Origin: Clostridium disporicum
GTDB taxonomy: Bacteria; Bacillota; Clostridia; Clostridiales; Clostridiaceae
NCBI RefSeq assembly: GCF_001405015.1
Contig: NZ_CYZX01000005.1
Coordinates: 62,001 to 126,000 of the forward strand
Direction: 5' to 3'
Length of the DNA stretch: 64,000 nt
Shown: positions 1-9,054 of the stretch, one piece after another
How positions within the stretch are numbered: the stretch's first letter is position 1
Layout: every line of letters starts with the position of its first letter
The notes under the pieces: model-generated
Database searches by the model: none
What the model was told of the DNA's origin: nothing
Seen by the model: only the letters and a program-made list of their open reading frames with translations
Made by a program: the position numbers and the translations under genes

Positions 1-96
1 GTTTATTTTATCCACAGCCTAGGATAATATTCATTAAAAATACCCTGATAATGTTAAAAAACAGTTATCTTATTTTATAAAATTTTTTAAGGTATA

Positions 97-133
97 AAAA
101 ATAAAGCTAACACAAATGCTAGCTTTATTTTTA
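97..133 (-). terminator. Intrinsic terminator of the kinase-like gene
   Basis: A 10-bp stem (AATAAAGCTA paired with TAGCTTTATT) lies just past the stop of the 191..790 gene. A run of T follows it when read on the minus strand. A-rich and T-rich flanks on both sides mean it could work in both directions. The rest of positions 1-190 holds no gene that I can support. Confidence 0.75.
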
Positions 134-190
134 GAAGTTGCAATTCAAACTCACTAAGTAATTATAAATTCTACATTTTCTATTAATCAG

Positions 191-790
191 TTAAACTATT
201 TCCTCATTATCTTGCTTATAGTAATATTGTTCCATCTTCTTTCCCCACTCAAGACTGGTTTTTTTATCAAATCTCTCCACATAGTTTAGAAACTGATCAA
301 GTACATTTATTCCATTTAGCCCCTTCATCAAATGTCTTGGATAAGATACTTTCCTTCTATAACATTGCTTAGGATCTATAACCATTACCCTTTCATCATC
401 ACCTACATAAACATCTCTACATCTTATATCTAATTTGGTAAATCTTAATTCCTCAAACTCTTTAATCAATTTATATAGGTTATATGATAATTTTTCAGTC
501 AATCCATATTGCTCAATATAATGGTCTAATCTCATACCATCAACTTTTTCTCTTAAGATATAATAATCTCCTCGGCTATATATTTTGGGAAAATATTTTG
601 ATCTCCTTACTTTTTCTAAAATATCAGCTTCTTCCTTACAAATCTTTTTTTCTAAAAATATTTTTAAGGCCTTATTTCCTGGTACCTCATATACAATCCC
701 ATTATGACCTTCACCTAAAAATTCTGCTTCTCTAAAAAGGTTTTCCACTTCTTTATCAAAATCCGCTGAATATGCATATGTTCTAGCCAT
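191..790 (-). CDS. Small protein-kinase-fold protein, function unknown
   Basis: This 199-residue protein resembles a minimal eukaryotic-like or aminoglycoside-phosphotransferase-type kinase. What I see, numbering from the GTG one codon upstream of the ATG: a glycine-rich loop GEGHNGIVYEV near residues 27-37, an ALKIF segment whose Lys44 fits the ATP-anchoring lysine, LDIRCRD near 121-127 in the place of the catalytic loop, and VIDPK near 139-142 in the place of the metal-binding DFG or DxD. It has no membrane segment, so it should be cytoplasmic. At about 200 residues it is shorter than a full kinase domain and has almost no C-lobe after the metal-binding aspartate. I take the ATG at 790, because the GTG just before it abuts a weak AGGGTG site. 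It is monocistronic and followed by a terminator. The substrate cannot be read from the sequence. Confidence 0.7.
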   Translation of the reverse strand: MARTYAYSADFDKEVENLFREAEFLGEGHNGIVYEVPGNKALKIFLEKKICKEEADILEKVRRSKYFPKIYSRGDYYILREKVDGMRLDHYIEQYGLTEKLSYNLYKLIKEFEELRFTKLDIRCRDVYVGDDERVMVIDPKQCYRRKVSYPRHLMKGLNGINVLDQFLNYVERFDKKTSLEWGKKMEQYYYKQDNEEIV

Positions 791-957
791 CACACCCTAC
801 CTTATTAAGTATTTGTACTATTATATTATTAATATTAATATAATATTCAATTAGTGATATTTATCTATTATGACAAATATAAATTTATATCTATTCTTAT
901 ATGCATTACTCCAAGACCAATAACTTATTTGTATATAATTCTTATTAAAGGTTTAGG

Positions 958-982
958 CTCTGTTAGAAAAAATCTAACAGAG
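958..982 (-). terminator. Hairpin after the ROK kinase gene
   Basis: A perfect 10-bp stem (CTCTGTTAGA with TCTAACAGAG) begins 8 bases past the stop codon of the ROK gene. On the minus strand no U-run follows it, but the loop is T-rich. It is probably a 3'-end hairpin or a weak terminator. Confidence 0.45.
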
Positions 983-989
983 TCTAATT

Positions 990-1895
990 TTAAATTAAAT
1001 CTTGTTTTTGTAGAAAATTATATAATGCACCTAACTTATTTGCATTATTTCCATATTTACATATTCTAACTAATGGTCTAATTGTTGCATCATCATTATT
1101 ATTCATTACTTCATCTATCTTCTTATTAACCTCTTCTAAAAATCCTTCTCTTTCACAAATAGCTCCACCTAGTATTATTACTTCTGGATCATAAGTATAT
1201 TGAATGTTATATATTCCAATAGCCATATATCTAAAGAATTTATTTACCTCTTCAATAGCTATCTCATCACCATTATCATACAATTCAAATGCTTTAACTC
1301 CATTAAATTCATCTATATTTATCCCTTTTCTATCTGCGATAGCTTTTGCTACTGCAAATGTTGATCCCGCTCTACTCCAAGATAAATATTTTTTATTTAC
1401 AACATCTATATCTACGAAGCAATATCCAAACTCTCCACCATGTTTATGGATTCCTGTATGAATTTTTTTATCCTTAATTAAGGCTCCTCCAATACCAGTT
1501 CCACAAACTACAAAAGCAGAATCATTTGCATCCATTGCAGCCCCTCTCCAGCATTCACCTAAAGCTGCACAATTTGCATCATTTTCGATTTCAATTGGTA
1601 AGCTAGTCATTTCATTTAAAATGACTTTAAAATTTGGCCCATGAATATATGGTAATGCACTCATTCCTCCTATTATTCCGCTTACTGAATCTACAGCTCC
1701 TGGTGCACTTATAGCTACTCCCTCTAACTGATACTTGTCCTTTAACTCATTAACCTTATCTGCAATAGCTTTAAAAAATTCCTCTATAGTTTTAGGAATA
1801 GATATTTTTCCATTCTCTAAAAATTCTCCATTTAAATTTATTATAGACCATTTTACAGATGATCCTCCTATATCAAATGCAATATAATTACTCAT
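990..1895 (-). CDS. ROK-family sugar kinase
   Basis: This ROK (repressor, ORF, kinase) protein probably phosphorylates a hexose or a glucoside at C6 in the cytoplasm. Its 301 residues show the N-terminal phosphate loop DIGGSSVKW (8-16), the catalytic IENDAN (103-108, base Asp106) and CGTGIGG (131-137). The usual zinc motif CxCGxxGCxE is absent; KHGGEFGY (151-158) stands at that point. That feature and the C-terminus NKLGALYNFLQ are reminiscent of the beta-glucoside kinase BglK group rather than of zinc-binding glucokinases. There is no DNA-binding domain, so it is an enzyme and not a repressor. The start has GGAG eight bases upstream. It lies 131 bp downstream of the broken sugar-binding lipoprotein gene and reads the same way, which suggests a role in the sugar response of that block. 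Substrate unresolved. Confidence 0.85.
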   Translation of the reverse strand: MSNYIAFDIGGSSVKWSIINLNGEFLENGKISIPKTIEEFFKAIADKVNELKDKYQLEGVAISAPGAVDSVSGIIGGMSALPYIHGPNFKVILNEMTSLPIEIENDANCAALGECWRGAAMDANDSAFVVCGTGIGGALIKDKKIHTGIHKHGGEFGYCFVDIDVVNKKYLSWSRAGSTFAVAKAIADRKGINIDEFNGVKAFELYDNGDEIAIEEVNKFFRYMAIGIYNIQYTYDPEVIILGGAICEREGFLEEVNKKIDEVMNNNDDATIRPLVRICKYGNNANKLGALYNFLQKQDLI

Positions 1896-2026
1896 ACTAT
1901 AACTCCATTCTATTTATATTTTTAAACCTTTACTTAAAATTTATTATCTAATATTCAAAAATACAATATTGTGCTAGACAACTCTTTATTTTTGTATATA
2001 TTTTCTTAAGCACAGTATATATTTAT

Positions 2027-3332
2027 CTAATTTAACATTTCTTTAGACTTTAGCTCATTCCATCTATTATTTAAATCATTACTTAATTCTTCTACATTAT
2101 CACTTACAATATACTCTTGTACAAAGGTATAATTTAATCCAGTTAGCTTTCTTAAGCTATCATATTTTTCATGATTAATATTTATATAATCTTCTCCATA
2201 ATCAATAATATTATCGTGAATTATAACAGGTATATCAAAACTTTGAATTTCCTTAAGAAAATTTTTACTTTTATCACTATTCTTTGATATTGGTAATATA
2301 TTCACTGCATCTGCATATCTATCATCTTCAAAAATAAATTTAAAAAATGTTTTTGCTGCTTCAGGGTACTTTGTATTCTTAGAAATTCCAAACCTATAAT
2401 CACCGTAAACTATTATTTCATTAATTTCTGGTAATGGAAAAATTCCTATATCTTCGACATTCATTCCTATATCCTCTAATTGATATTTATAGTTAGAATT
2501 CCAAAATATCATAGCTACTTCTCCATTTTTTATATCTTTTTTACATTGCTCCCATTCATAATTTAATAAATCCTCTTCACAATATCCCTCTTGAACTATT
2601 GTCCTTATGAAGTTTAAAGATTTATATAATCCATTCCCTTCTTCTAGTATATTTACTGAATTTAATATAACTTCATCTTCAAACTTATTATTAAATGCAT
2701 ATGGTAATGTATCTATCCACGTACTCATTGTCCAACTATTTTTATAATTTATAGCCATAGGAACCTTATTTATTGCTTTTATTTTTTTACAAACTTCAAA
2801 AAATTCTTCATTTGTCCTTGGTATACCTTCAATACCTGCTTCTTCAAAAACTTTTTTATTATATAAAACTCCATTCCATGATATAGAACTATCTATATTG
2901 TATAATTTCCCATCACTACCAATCCCACTAGAATAATTATATATACTATCTTCATCAAACCCCAATCCATCTAAAGGCATAAAATACTTACTATATTCAC
3001 TTATCTTTATAGCTGCAGGAACTAACGTTATATCTGATAATTCACCTACTGTAGCCTTTCTTTGAAGTATCTCTTCTGCATCTCCGATAAGCTCCAGTTC
3101 AACTTTTACCCCCTGGATGCATTTCTTCAAAATCACTAATTAAAGCTTCTAATTCTGCTTTTTTATCAGTTCTATTACTAACAAACCGTATTGTTCCTTC
3201 TAATTCCTCATCACCTTTAGCAGTTATATCATTAATATTATTTTTATATATAGCTGTACAACTAATAAAAATACTACTAATAATCATAAGATATACACCT
3301 AGTAAGATTCTCTTCATTTTATGTTTATTCAT
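2027..3332 (-). pseudogene. Frameshifted extracellular sugar-binding lipoprotein (ABC type)
   Basis: The two reading frames together encode one family-1 solute-binding protein of about 430 residues. The first part (3099..3332) carries a lipoprotein signal with lipobox SSIFISC and the start of the mature protein (EGTIRFVSNRTDKKAELEAL, then FEEMHPG). It ends at a stop just after a run of five G (minus strand, 3109-3113). The second part continues in the next frame from GVKVELELIGDAEEIL through the full binding-protein body to 2027. Removing one G restores a continuous protein. The change may be a real null mutation, a slippage-switchable tract or a sequencing error. No permease or ATPase gene is adjacent, while yesN lies 40 bp upstream on the same strand, so a sensory role with YesM-YesN is possible. 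The signal peptide and start (AGAGG site) look intact. Confidence 0.8.
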
Positions 3333-3372
3333 AAATTCTAACCTCTTTCATAATACTTAATAAATATTACTC

Positions 3373-4614
3373 TTATTCACTCACCCTATTATTTCTAAAA
3401 CTATTTGGTGTTGCTCCTGTTATCTTCTTAAATGCTCTTCCAAAAGTTATAGAATCGTTATATCCCACATTTTCTGCTATTTCATAAACCCTCAGATTTG
3501 TTGTTAATAATAAATCTTTTGCAACCTGTATCCTATATCTAGAAAGGAAATCATAGAACCCTTCCCCCATCTCCTTTTTAAATAGCTCTGATAAATAATT
3601 CTGACTTAAAAACACTTCATCCGCCACTTCTTTAAGTGTTATATTTTTATTGAAGTTTTTAATAATATACTGCTTCGCCAATTTTATAGCTGTAACATTT
3701 GTTTTTTCATTCTCATCATATATATTATTATTCATTTCTTCTGATAAACTTAAAATATACTTTTTGGCCTTACTTTCACTACTAATATTATTTTTTAACT
3801 TTCTAAAAAGCCTTGACTGTTCACGTAACTGCCAAACTTTATCAGTATATTCAATAATAAATACATTCTTATCGTTTTCAACTAAGCTGTCAGCTTTACT
3901 TATAATATCTTCTGTTAATTTATTAATTAAATTTACTTCGCTACATTCTAGATAGAACACTATATATACGTTATCTTCAAAATAAAAAGATAAATATTCT
4001 ACATCTTTATTTAACTCTAATATATCTCTTATAAAATTACTTATTATTGTCTTATCATTATTTCCATCTCTCTGAACAATTGTCATCTTATACTTATAAT
4101 TTTCATTTAACTGTATATTCTCTAAAAGTGATCGGTCTGTTTTATAATTTGTTTCAACGTTTGAAAATAATATATGTTTAAAAAAGTCCTTTTTTAATAC
4201 CTCTATTGATTTACTTAATAACTTATCTTGTTTCTTATTTTCTTTAATTTTAACTTCTACTTCTTCAATCACCTTTTTAAGCTCTTCTTGCTTTATAGGT
4301 TTAAGTAAATAATTAAATGCTCCTGATTTCATTGTATCTCTTACATATGTAAATTCATCATATCCACTTAAAACCACAAACACAGGAGGGTTGTCCAATT
4401 CTTTTGCTGACTTCTCTATTAATTCACTTCCCGTCATTATAGGCATCTTTATATCTGTAATGACCAAATCAACTTTATTATCTCTTAAATATTCTAGTGC
4501 AACTGCCCCATTATTAAAGTCTGAAATTACTTCATGTTGTTCAAATAATCGTTTTATTATCTTAGTTAATCCTAATCTAATAATTTTATCATCATCTACT
4601 ACTACTATTTTCAT
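3373..4614 (-). CDS. yesN: YesN-type response regulator, AraC family
   Basis: Cytoplasmic transcription factor of a two-component system, 413 residues. The N-terminal receiver domain (about 1-120) has the acidic pocket VVDDDK, the phospho-acceptor Asp54 in VITDIKMP and the conserved lysine in YLLKP near 106. A long middle region of no recognised domain follows. The last 100 or so residues form an AraC double helix-turn-helix (ADEVFLSQNYLSELFKKEMG, then the second helix pair GYNDSITFGRAFKKITG). The start follows a strong AGGAGG. It faces the YesM-type kinase gene across a 163-bp intergenic region that must hold both promoters, and it is followed after 40 bp by the sugar-binding lipoprotein gene. 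Such pairs usually sense extracellular carbohydrates and activate nearby uptake genes. Here the likely targets are the binding protein, the ROK kinase and perhaps the mannan locus. That targeting is inferred. Confidence 0.9.
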   Translation of the reverse strand: MKIVVVDDDKIIRLGLTKIIKRLFEQHEVISDFNNGAVALEYLRDNKVDLVITDIKMPIMTGSELIEKSAKELDNPPVFVVLSGYDEFTYVRDTMKSGAFNYLLKPIKQEELKKVIEEVEVKIKENKKQDKLLSKSIEVLKKDFFKHILFSNVETNYKTDRSLLENIQLNENYKYKMTIVQRDGNNDKTIISNFIRDILELNKDVEYLSFYFEDNVYIVFYLECSEVNLINKLTEDIISKADSLVENDKNVFIIEYTDKVWQLREQSRLFRKLKNNISSESKAKKYILSLSEEMNNNIYDENEKTNVTAIKLAKQYIIKNFNKNITLKEVADEVFLSQNYLSELFKKEMGEGFYDFLSRYRIQVAKDLLLTTNLRVYEIAENVGYNDSITFGRAFKKITGATPNSFRNNRVSE

Positions 4615-4777
4615 AATTCCTCCTGAAGCTTATAAATTATAGTATAATTCATACTAAAATTATACATTAAATGTTTACATTTTTAAATATATTACTTTTT
4701 AAATAAATTTTATTTTTTTTACTATATTATGTATAATTAAATTAAATAAAATTTCTAATCATATTTAACTCTATGGG

Positions 4778-6550
4778 ATGGCAATTATTATGTTTAAAAT
4801 GAATTTATCAATTAAAAGACTCACTATATTTATTTTAATTTTTATGTATGTTATATATTTTTTAGCTACTTCATTAAACTTATATTCATATTCTAAATAT
4901 GAATTTAACAAAACAGAAAAAGTAGTTAAAAATTTCAATTCAAGTCTAAGCCAACAGATAATAGAAAAACTTAACAATATTTCTGATGTATCTAAATACC
5001 CATTACTTATCCCAGAAGTAAGCAAACTTAATGCTATTCTAAATGATAATAATAGTGAAATTACTGATTATAACTATTTAAAATATATCTGTGAAATGAT
5101 GTTAATCCAAAATGATTCTATAAACGGAGCTTATATATATGACCTAAAAGGTCGTGGAGTTTTCTCCAGCAGAAATAGTTCAAACTTTAAATTAATCAAT
5201 CCAACCTTAGAAAATTGGTTTCAAGAAGCTTTATTATCAGATAGCCAAACTAATATTTTTACAAATATAACTGAAAATAATATATTTGATATCGAAATTG
5301 ATAGCTCTACTAAATTAATAGCATTAACTAGGAAGATTATTGATTTAACAACAAATCAACCTACTGGTTTAATCCTTGTGACAGTACCTGTAGAAAACTT
5401 TTTAAACCTATTAACTAACGATTTACCTTTTAATAGACAAGTTATTTCTATACATGATTCTGATGGTAATCTGATAATGACTACCAATAAAGATTTTAGT
5501 ATAGATAACTATTCTATTAACACAGATTATAAAAGTTCAGAGCCAACAATTAGCTATATAACCGAGGGAATAAAATATGTTAACTGTAAAAATTATATTC
5601 CTGAATCTAATTGGATTCTTACTAATACTATGCCAAAATCTGAAGTATTTAGAGTTAATAGTTTATATATAATATTATTTTTTATAAACTTAATTTTCTT
5701 CTTAATACTAACTATAATTTTATATATATTCTTTATACGAAGAATATTTAATCCAATAAAATCTTTAATAGTTAATATGGGGGCAAATAATTTAGAAAAA
5801 AATCTTAACTCTACTATCTCATATAATAAAGATGATGAAATAGGATTATTAATTAACTCTTATAATAAAATGAAGATTCGTATAAATGACTTAATAAATA
5901 TAAATTATAAAAACCAAATTGAGCAAAAAGAATTGGAACTACGACAATTACAAAACCAAATTAATCCCCATTTTATATATAATACCTTAGAATCTATACA
6001 CATGATGGCTGAAATTAATGATGATTTAGAAACCTCAATAATGGCAGAATACTTTGGTTCTATAATTAGATATAGTATGAATAGAAAAATCAATACAGTT
6101 ACATTAAATAAAGAATTAGAAATAATAAACAATTATATATATCTACAAAAAATACGTTTTGATCAACTATTCACCATTGAGAATTTGGTTCCTGATGAAT
6201 TATTAAATTGCGAGATAATCAAAATGATAATCCAACCTTTAATTGAAAATGCTATCTACCATGGACTTAGTGAATGTAGTGGTGATGGTAAAATAATAAT
6301 TCAAGGTCAAAAAATAGATAACAATTTATTATTATCTATATCTGATAATGGTATTGGTATGGATGAATCAACTCGTGATAATCTAAACGACTATATTAAT
6401 GATAAAAATAATAATTTTAAAGGCATCGCTTTAAGAAATATAAATAGAAGATTAAAGCTTAATTATGGCTCTAATTATGGGTTAGAAATATTCAGTATTA
6501 AAGGTAAAGGGACATCTATGGTTCTAACTCTTCCTTTCATAATTAAATAA
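4778..6550 (+). CDS. yesM: YesM-type membrane sensor histidine kinase
   Basis: Partner of the divergent YesN regulator, 590 residues. Seen in order: a transmembrane helix near 12-34, a large extracytoplasmic sensor region to about 290 (Cache-like by position), a second helix near 296-318, a HAMP linker, a His_kinase segment with NPHFIYNTLESI (phospho-acceptor His398), and a C-terminal ATPase domain with the N-box ENAIYHG near 490 and the G-box SDNGIGMDE near 524. This is the LytS/YesM class, which dimerises through the NPHF helix. Start choice is uncertain: the ATG at 4778 has no clear ribosome site, and ATGs four and seven codons on are alternatives. It ends 25 bp before a bidirectional terminator. 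With the lipoprotein next to yesN, it could form a three-component sensor of the XylFII-LytS-YesN kind known from Clostridium beijerinckii. Confidence 0.9.
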   Translation: MAIIMFKMNLSIKRLTIFILIFMYVIYFLATSLNLYSYSKYEFNKTEKVVKNFNSSLSQQIIEKLNNISDVSKYPLLIPEVSKLNAILNDNNSEITDYNYLKYICEMMLIQNDSINGAYIYDLKGRGVFSSRNSSNFKLINPTLENWFQEALLSDSQTNIFTNITENNIFDIEIDSSTKLIALTRKIIDLTTNQPTGLILVTVPVENFLNLLTNDLPFNRQVISIHDSDGNLIMTTNKDFSIDNYSINTDYKSSEPTISYITEGIKYVNCKNYIPESNWILTNTMPKSEVFRVNSLYIILFFINLIFFLILTIILYIFFIRRIFNPIKSLIVNMGANNLEKNLNSTISYNKDDEIGLLINSYNKMKIRINDLININYKNQIEQKELELRQLQNQINPHFIYNTLESIHMMAEINDDLETSIMAEYFGSIIRYSMNRKINTVTLNKELEIINNYIYLQKIRFDQLFTIENLVPDELLNCEIIKMIIQPLIENAIYHGLSECSGDGKIIIQGQKIDNNLLLSISDNGIGMDESTRDNLNDYINDKNNNFKGIALRNINRRLKLNYGSNYGLEIFSIKGKGTSMVLTLPFIIK

Positions 6551-6570
6551 TCTTTATATTTACCCCAAAA

Positions 6571-6602
6571 TTTTCCCCATGGATTCTTATCCATGGGGTT
6601 TT
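6571..6602. terminator. Bidirectional terminator between yesM and the mannan operon
   Basis: A perfect 10-bp stem (CCCCATGGAT with ATCCATGGGG, 6575-6598) has A/T runs on both sides. It separates the convergent yesM gene and the long minus-strand operon ending at 6607. Confidence 0.85.
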
Positions 6603-6606
6603 CAGA

Positions 6607-6798
6607 TTATATATTTAATGATCTTAACTTATGAATCATATCTATTTGAGTACTATACATATCTTCTCTTTCATTTATATATATCCTTTTTAACTCATTA
6701 TCATCTTCATTATTAATCTTTTCATCCATATCTCTTATTAGTTCTCCTATCTTAAAAAGATGTAAAGCTAACTCTAGAGCATTTTTAGATTCTTTCAT
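6607..6798 (-). CDS. Small hypothetical protein, last gene of the mannan operon
   Basis: A 63-residue, highly charged and probably helical protein (MKESKNALELALHLFKIGEL, then acidic and basic stretches) with no membrane segment or known motif. The start is well supported by GGGAGG nine bases upstream, and it lies 28 bp after the GH26 gene in the same direction. I do not recognise the family. Its position suggests it is co-transcribed with the mannanase and importer. Confidence 0.65.
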   Translation of the reverse strand: MKESKNALELALHLFKIGELIRDMDEKINNEDDNELKRIYINEREDMYSTQIDMIHKLRSLNI

Positions 6799-6826
6799 AA
6801 AAATATCCTCCCGTAAACCTCTTAAA

Positions 6827-7834
6827 CTACCTTAACTTTGGTAAATCTTCAAGAGTTATTAAAAAATCATCATTAAAAAATCTTTTTAAAACATCATTTG
6901 AGTTCCATACAATTTTTTCTGATACATTATTCCAAACCATAAACCAAAGCCAATAAGCTTTTGATGATTTTATAAGTTCAGGATCAGGTATTGGGCCATT
7001 TTCTCCTAATGCTAACGGTTTTTTAGTAGTTGGAATACTATAAAAAGTATTATACTCTTCAATTAATGGTCTATTATCTCCTAATGATGAATAATAATCT
7101 GCACTATTTATATCTACCACATCATCACCTGGATACCACTCTTTATCCGGGGAATTCCACACCCATATTAAATTATTAAGATTATGATAATTAACGTATC
7201 TATCATACATTAATCTATATAATTTAATATAAGCTTCTTTTCCATACGCTCCCCACCAGAACCAACCACCACAAGCTTCATGAAGTGGTCTCCAAAGTAT
7301 AGGTACATTAGCATCTTTAAATTTTTTTAATTCATAAGCAATCATATCTAAATCTCTAATCAAAGCTAAATTTTCTTCAGTCCCATCAATAAGTGCTTTA
7401 ACAAGATCAAAACTTGTGTTTTTTGTATAAAAACTTTTATCCTTTCCATTCAAAGGCGAAAACCAATGCCAACAAAAAGTAATTATTGCATTAGTATTCT
7501 TTGCCCAATATAAAGCAGCCTCTACACTTCCTTTATTATTGACTAATTCATCTATACATTCAAATGTACTTTCTGGTGTTTCTATTTCCCCTGAATAACT
7601 TAGAAAATCAAATCCCAATATAGCTGGAACCTTTCCTGTAACTCTTCTTATATATTCAATATCTGGCATAGTTGCTTTATTACAATGTTGTCCACTTATT
7701 ATTCCTTTTTCAAATATACTTGAAAAATATTTCATCAATTTTTTGCATTCAATGCTAGCATTTTTATTAGATAAACTAAAGTTAGGAATATCTAATTCAC
7801 TTATCTCTTTTTCTTCCATCAATTTTTTGCTCAT
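6827..7834 (-). CDS. GH26 beta-mannanase, cytoplasmic
   Basis: Glycoside hydrolase family 26 enzyme of 335 residues that cleaves beta-1,4-mannosidic bonds. The family signature is clear: HWFSP (123-127), the acid/base segment WRPLHEACGGWFWWGAYG with Glu186, and the nucleophile in LALGENGP (Glu278). There is no signal peptide or carbohydrate-binding module, so it acts inside the cell on imported oligosaccharides, not on polymeric mannan. Its ATG overlaps the stop of the 88-residue membrane protein gene by 4 bp (ATGA), so translation is probably coupled. It is downstream of an Opp-type importer, and an alpha-galactosidase is encoded nearby. Together they suggest use of galactomannan oligosaccharides. 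An ATG five codons in (MEEKEIS) is a less likely start. Activity on other beta-linked glycans cannot be excluded. Confidence 0.9.
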   Translation of the reverse strand: MSKKLMEEKEISELDIPNFSLSNKNASIECKKLMKYFSSIFEKGIISGQHCNKATMPDIEYIRRVTGKVPAILGFDFLSYSGEIETPESTFECIDELVNNKGSVEAALYWAKNTNAIITFCWHWFSPLNGKDKSFYTKNTSFDLVKALIDGTEENLALIRDLDMIAYELKKFKDANVPILWRPLHEACGGWFWWGAYGKEAYIKLYRLMYDRYVNYHNLNNLIWVWNSPDKEWYPGDDVVDINSADYYSSLGDNRPLIEEYNTFYSIPTTKKPLALGENGPIPDPELIKSSKAYWLWFMVWNNVSEKIVWNSNDVLKRFFNDDFLITLEDLPKLR

Positions 7835-8097
7835 TTTTCATTACTAACCTTATTTGTTAAATATCTTATAGGAAATAATCCTCCAAATACTATTATCAAA
7901 TTTACTACTATAACCATAATATAAAGAACTTGTGCTGATGGATTTTTCCCTACTAATATTAATCCTAAAACTGATATGCCTAGCATTCCACAACCTATAG
8001 CTTGTATAAGTTTTATAAATGTAAGTATAGATGTTAAATCTATATCACTTCTTTTACTTTTTCCCTTTCTCTTTCTATCCTTTCCACATGATGACAT
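7831..8097 (-). CDS. Small membrane protein of unknown function
   Basis: An 88-residue protein with a very basic N-terminus (KDRKRKGKSKR) and two hydrophobic helices (about 27-48 and 57-79) separated by a short polar loop, so an inner-membrane hairpin is likely. Its ATG lies inside the end of the ATPase gene, overlapping it by 58 bp in another frame, with GGGAGG nine bases upstream. Its stop overlaps the GH26 start. The overlaps and the good ribosome site argue that it is real. It could assist the importer or tether the mannanase, but this is speculation; I do not recognise the family. Confidence 0.65.
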   Translation of the reverse strand: MSSCGKDRKRKGKSKRSDIDLTSILTFIKLIQAIGCGMLGISVLGLILVGKNPSAQVLYIMVIVVNLIIVFGGLFPIRYLTNKVSNEK

Positions 8098-9053
8098 GCT
8101 ACATATCCTCCCTTATATTGAAGTAGTTCTGGTTCTTCCTTTTCACACTTTTCTGTATAGTAAGGACATCTTGTATGGAATTTACATCCTGATGGTGGAT
8201 TAATTATGCTCGGCATATCTAAAGTTCTTAAAGGTAACTCTTTTGAACCTCCATCAGATCTCTTTCCAACACTTTGAGGCACCGCTGCAAGTAAGGCATG
8301 GAAATATGGATGTTTAGGATGATCGATAGCATCATATATATTATTTAACTCAATAATTTTTCCTAAATACATTACAACAAGTCTTCCATTTTTAGCGATA
8401 TATCTTGCAGTTGCTAAATCATGTGTTATATAAACAAAAGATATATTGTACTTTTTATTCATCTTAGTCATTAAATCTATAAGTGAAATTCTTAATGATA
8501 CATCAACCATTGATACAGGTTCATCAGCAACTATTAATTTAGGCTTAACAGATAATGCTCTTGCAAGTAAAATTCTTTGTCTTTGTCCTCCACTTAATTG
8601 ATGAGGATATTTATATAAGAATTGCTCTTGTGGAACTAATCCAACTTCAGCAAAATATTCTTTTAATATTTTCTCAGCTTCTGCTTTATTCTTAGCTATT
8701 TTATGCTGTAATAACGGCATAGATAAAGATTGGAATATTGTTCTATTTGGATTTAAAGCAGCAAAAGAATCTTGATGAACCATCTGAACTCCTAATCTAT
8801 AATCCTTAAACTCAGCTCTCTTTAGCTTACTTATATCTTTTCCTTTATATAATATTTTTCCTTTAGTCTGTTTATGAATTCCAACAATTAATTTGCCTAA
8901 TGTAGTTTTTCCGCATCCACTTTCTCCAACTACCGCTACAATTTCTCCTTCTCCAACCTCTAAGTTGATATCAGATAATACCTTAACTTTTTCCTTTTTA
9001 TTAACTCTATTATCGAATTCTATGCTTATATTATCTATTTTTAATAAACTCAT
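8040..9053 (-). CDS. ABC importer ATPase, OppF type
   Basis: One of the two ATPases of an oligopeptide-type importer (337 residues from the ATG at 9053). Seen: Walker A GESGCGKTT (43-51), signature LSGGQRQR, Walker B LIVADEP, the H-loop ITHDLA, and the C-terminal oligo_HPY extension with four cysteines in the CKFHTRCPYY, EKCEKEEP and ACHH segments. Related ATPases carry a metal or Fe-S site in this region. The upstream GTG at 9062 falls inside the ribosome site and is not the start; the ATG follows the OppD stop by one base. Opp-family importers carry oligosaccharides in several bacteria, and the Thermotoga manno-oligosaccharide systems belong here. The GH26 and GH36 neighbours point to that use. 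Confidence 0.92.
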   Translation of the reverse strand: MSLLKIDNISIEFDNRVNKKEKVKVLSDINLEVGEGEIVAVVGESGCGKTTLGKLIVGIHKQTKGKILYKGKDISKLKRAEFKDYRLGVQMVHQDSFAALNPNRTIFQSLSMPLLQHKIAKNKAEAEKILKEYFAEVGLVPQEQFLYKYPHQLSGGQRQRILLARALSVKPKLIVADEPVSMVDVSLRISLIDLMTKMNKKYNISFVYITHDLATARYIAKNGRLVVMYLGKIIELNNIYDAIDHPKHPYFHALLAAVPQSVGKRSDGGSKELPLRTLDMPSIINPPSGCKFHTRCPYYTEKCEKEEPELLQYKGGYVACHHVERIEREREKVKEVI

Positions 9054-9054
9054 T

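Noticed and set aside
8..16. Perfect DnaA box TTATCCACA at the left edge, with another inside pssA near 49930
   Set aside because: Isolated 9-mers with no cluster, no DNA-unwinding repeats and no dnaA or dnaN; not evidence of an origin.
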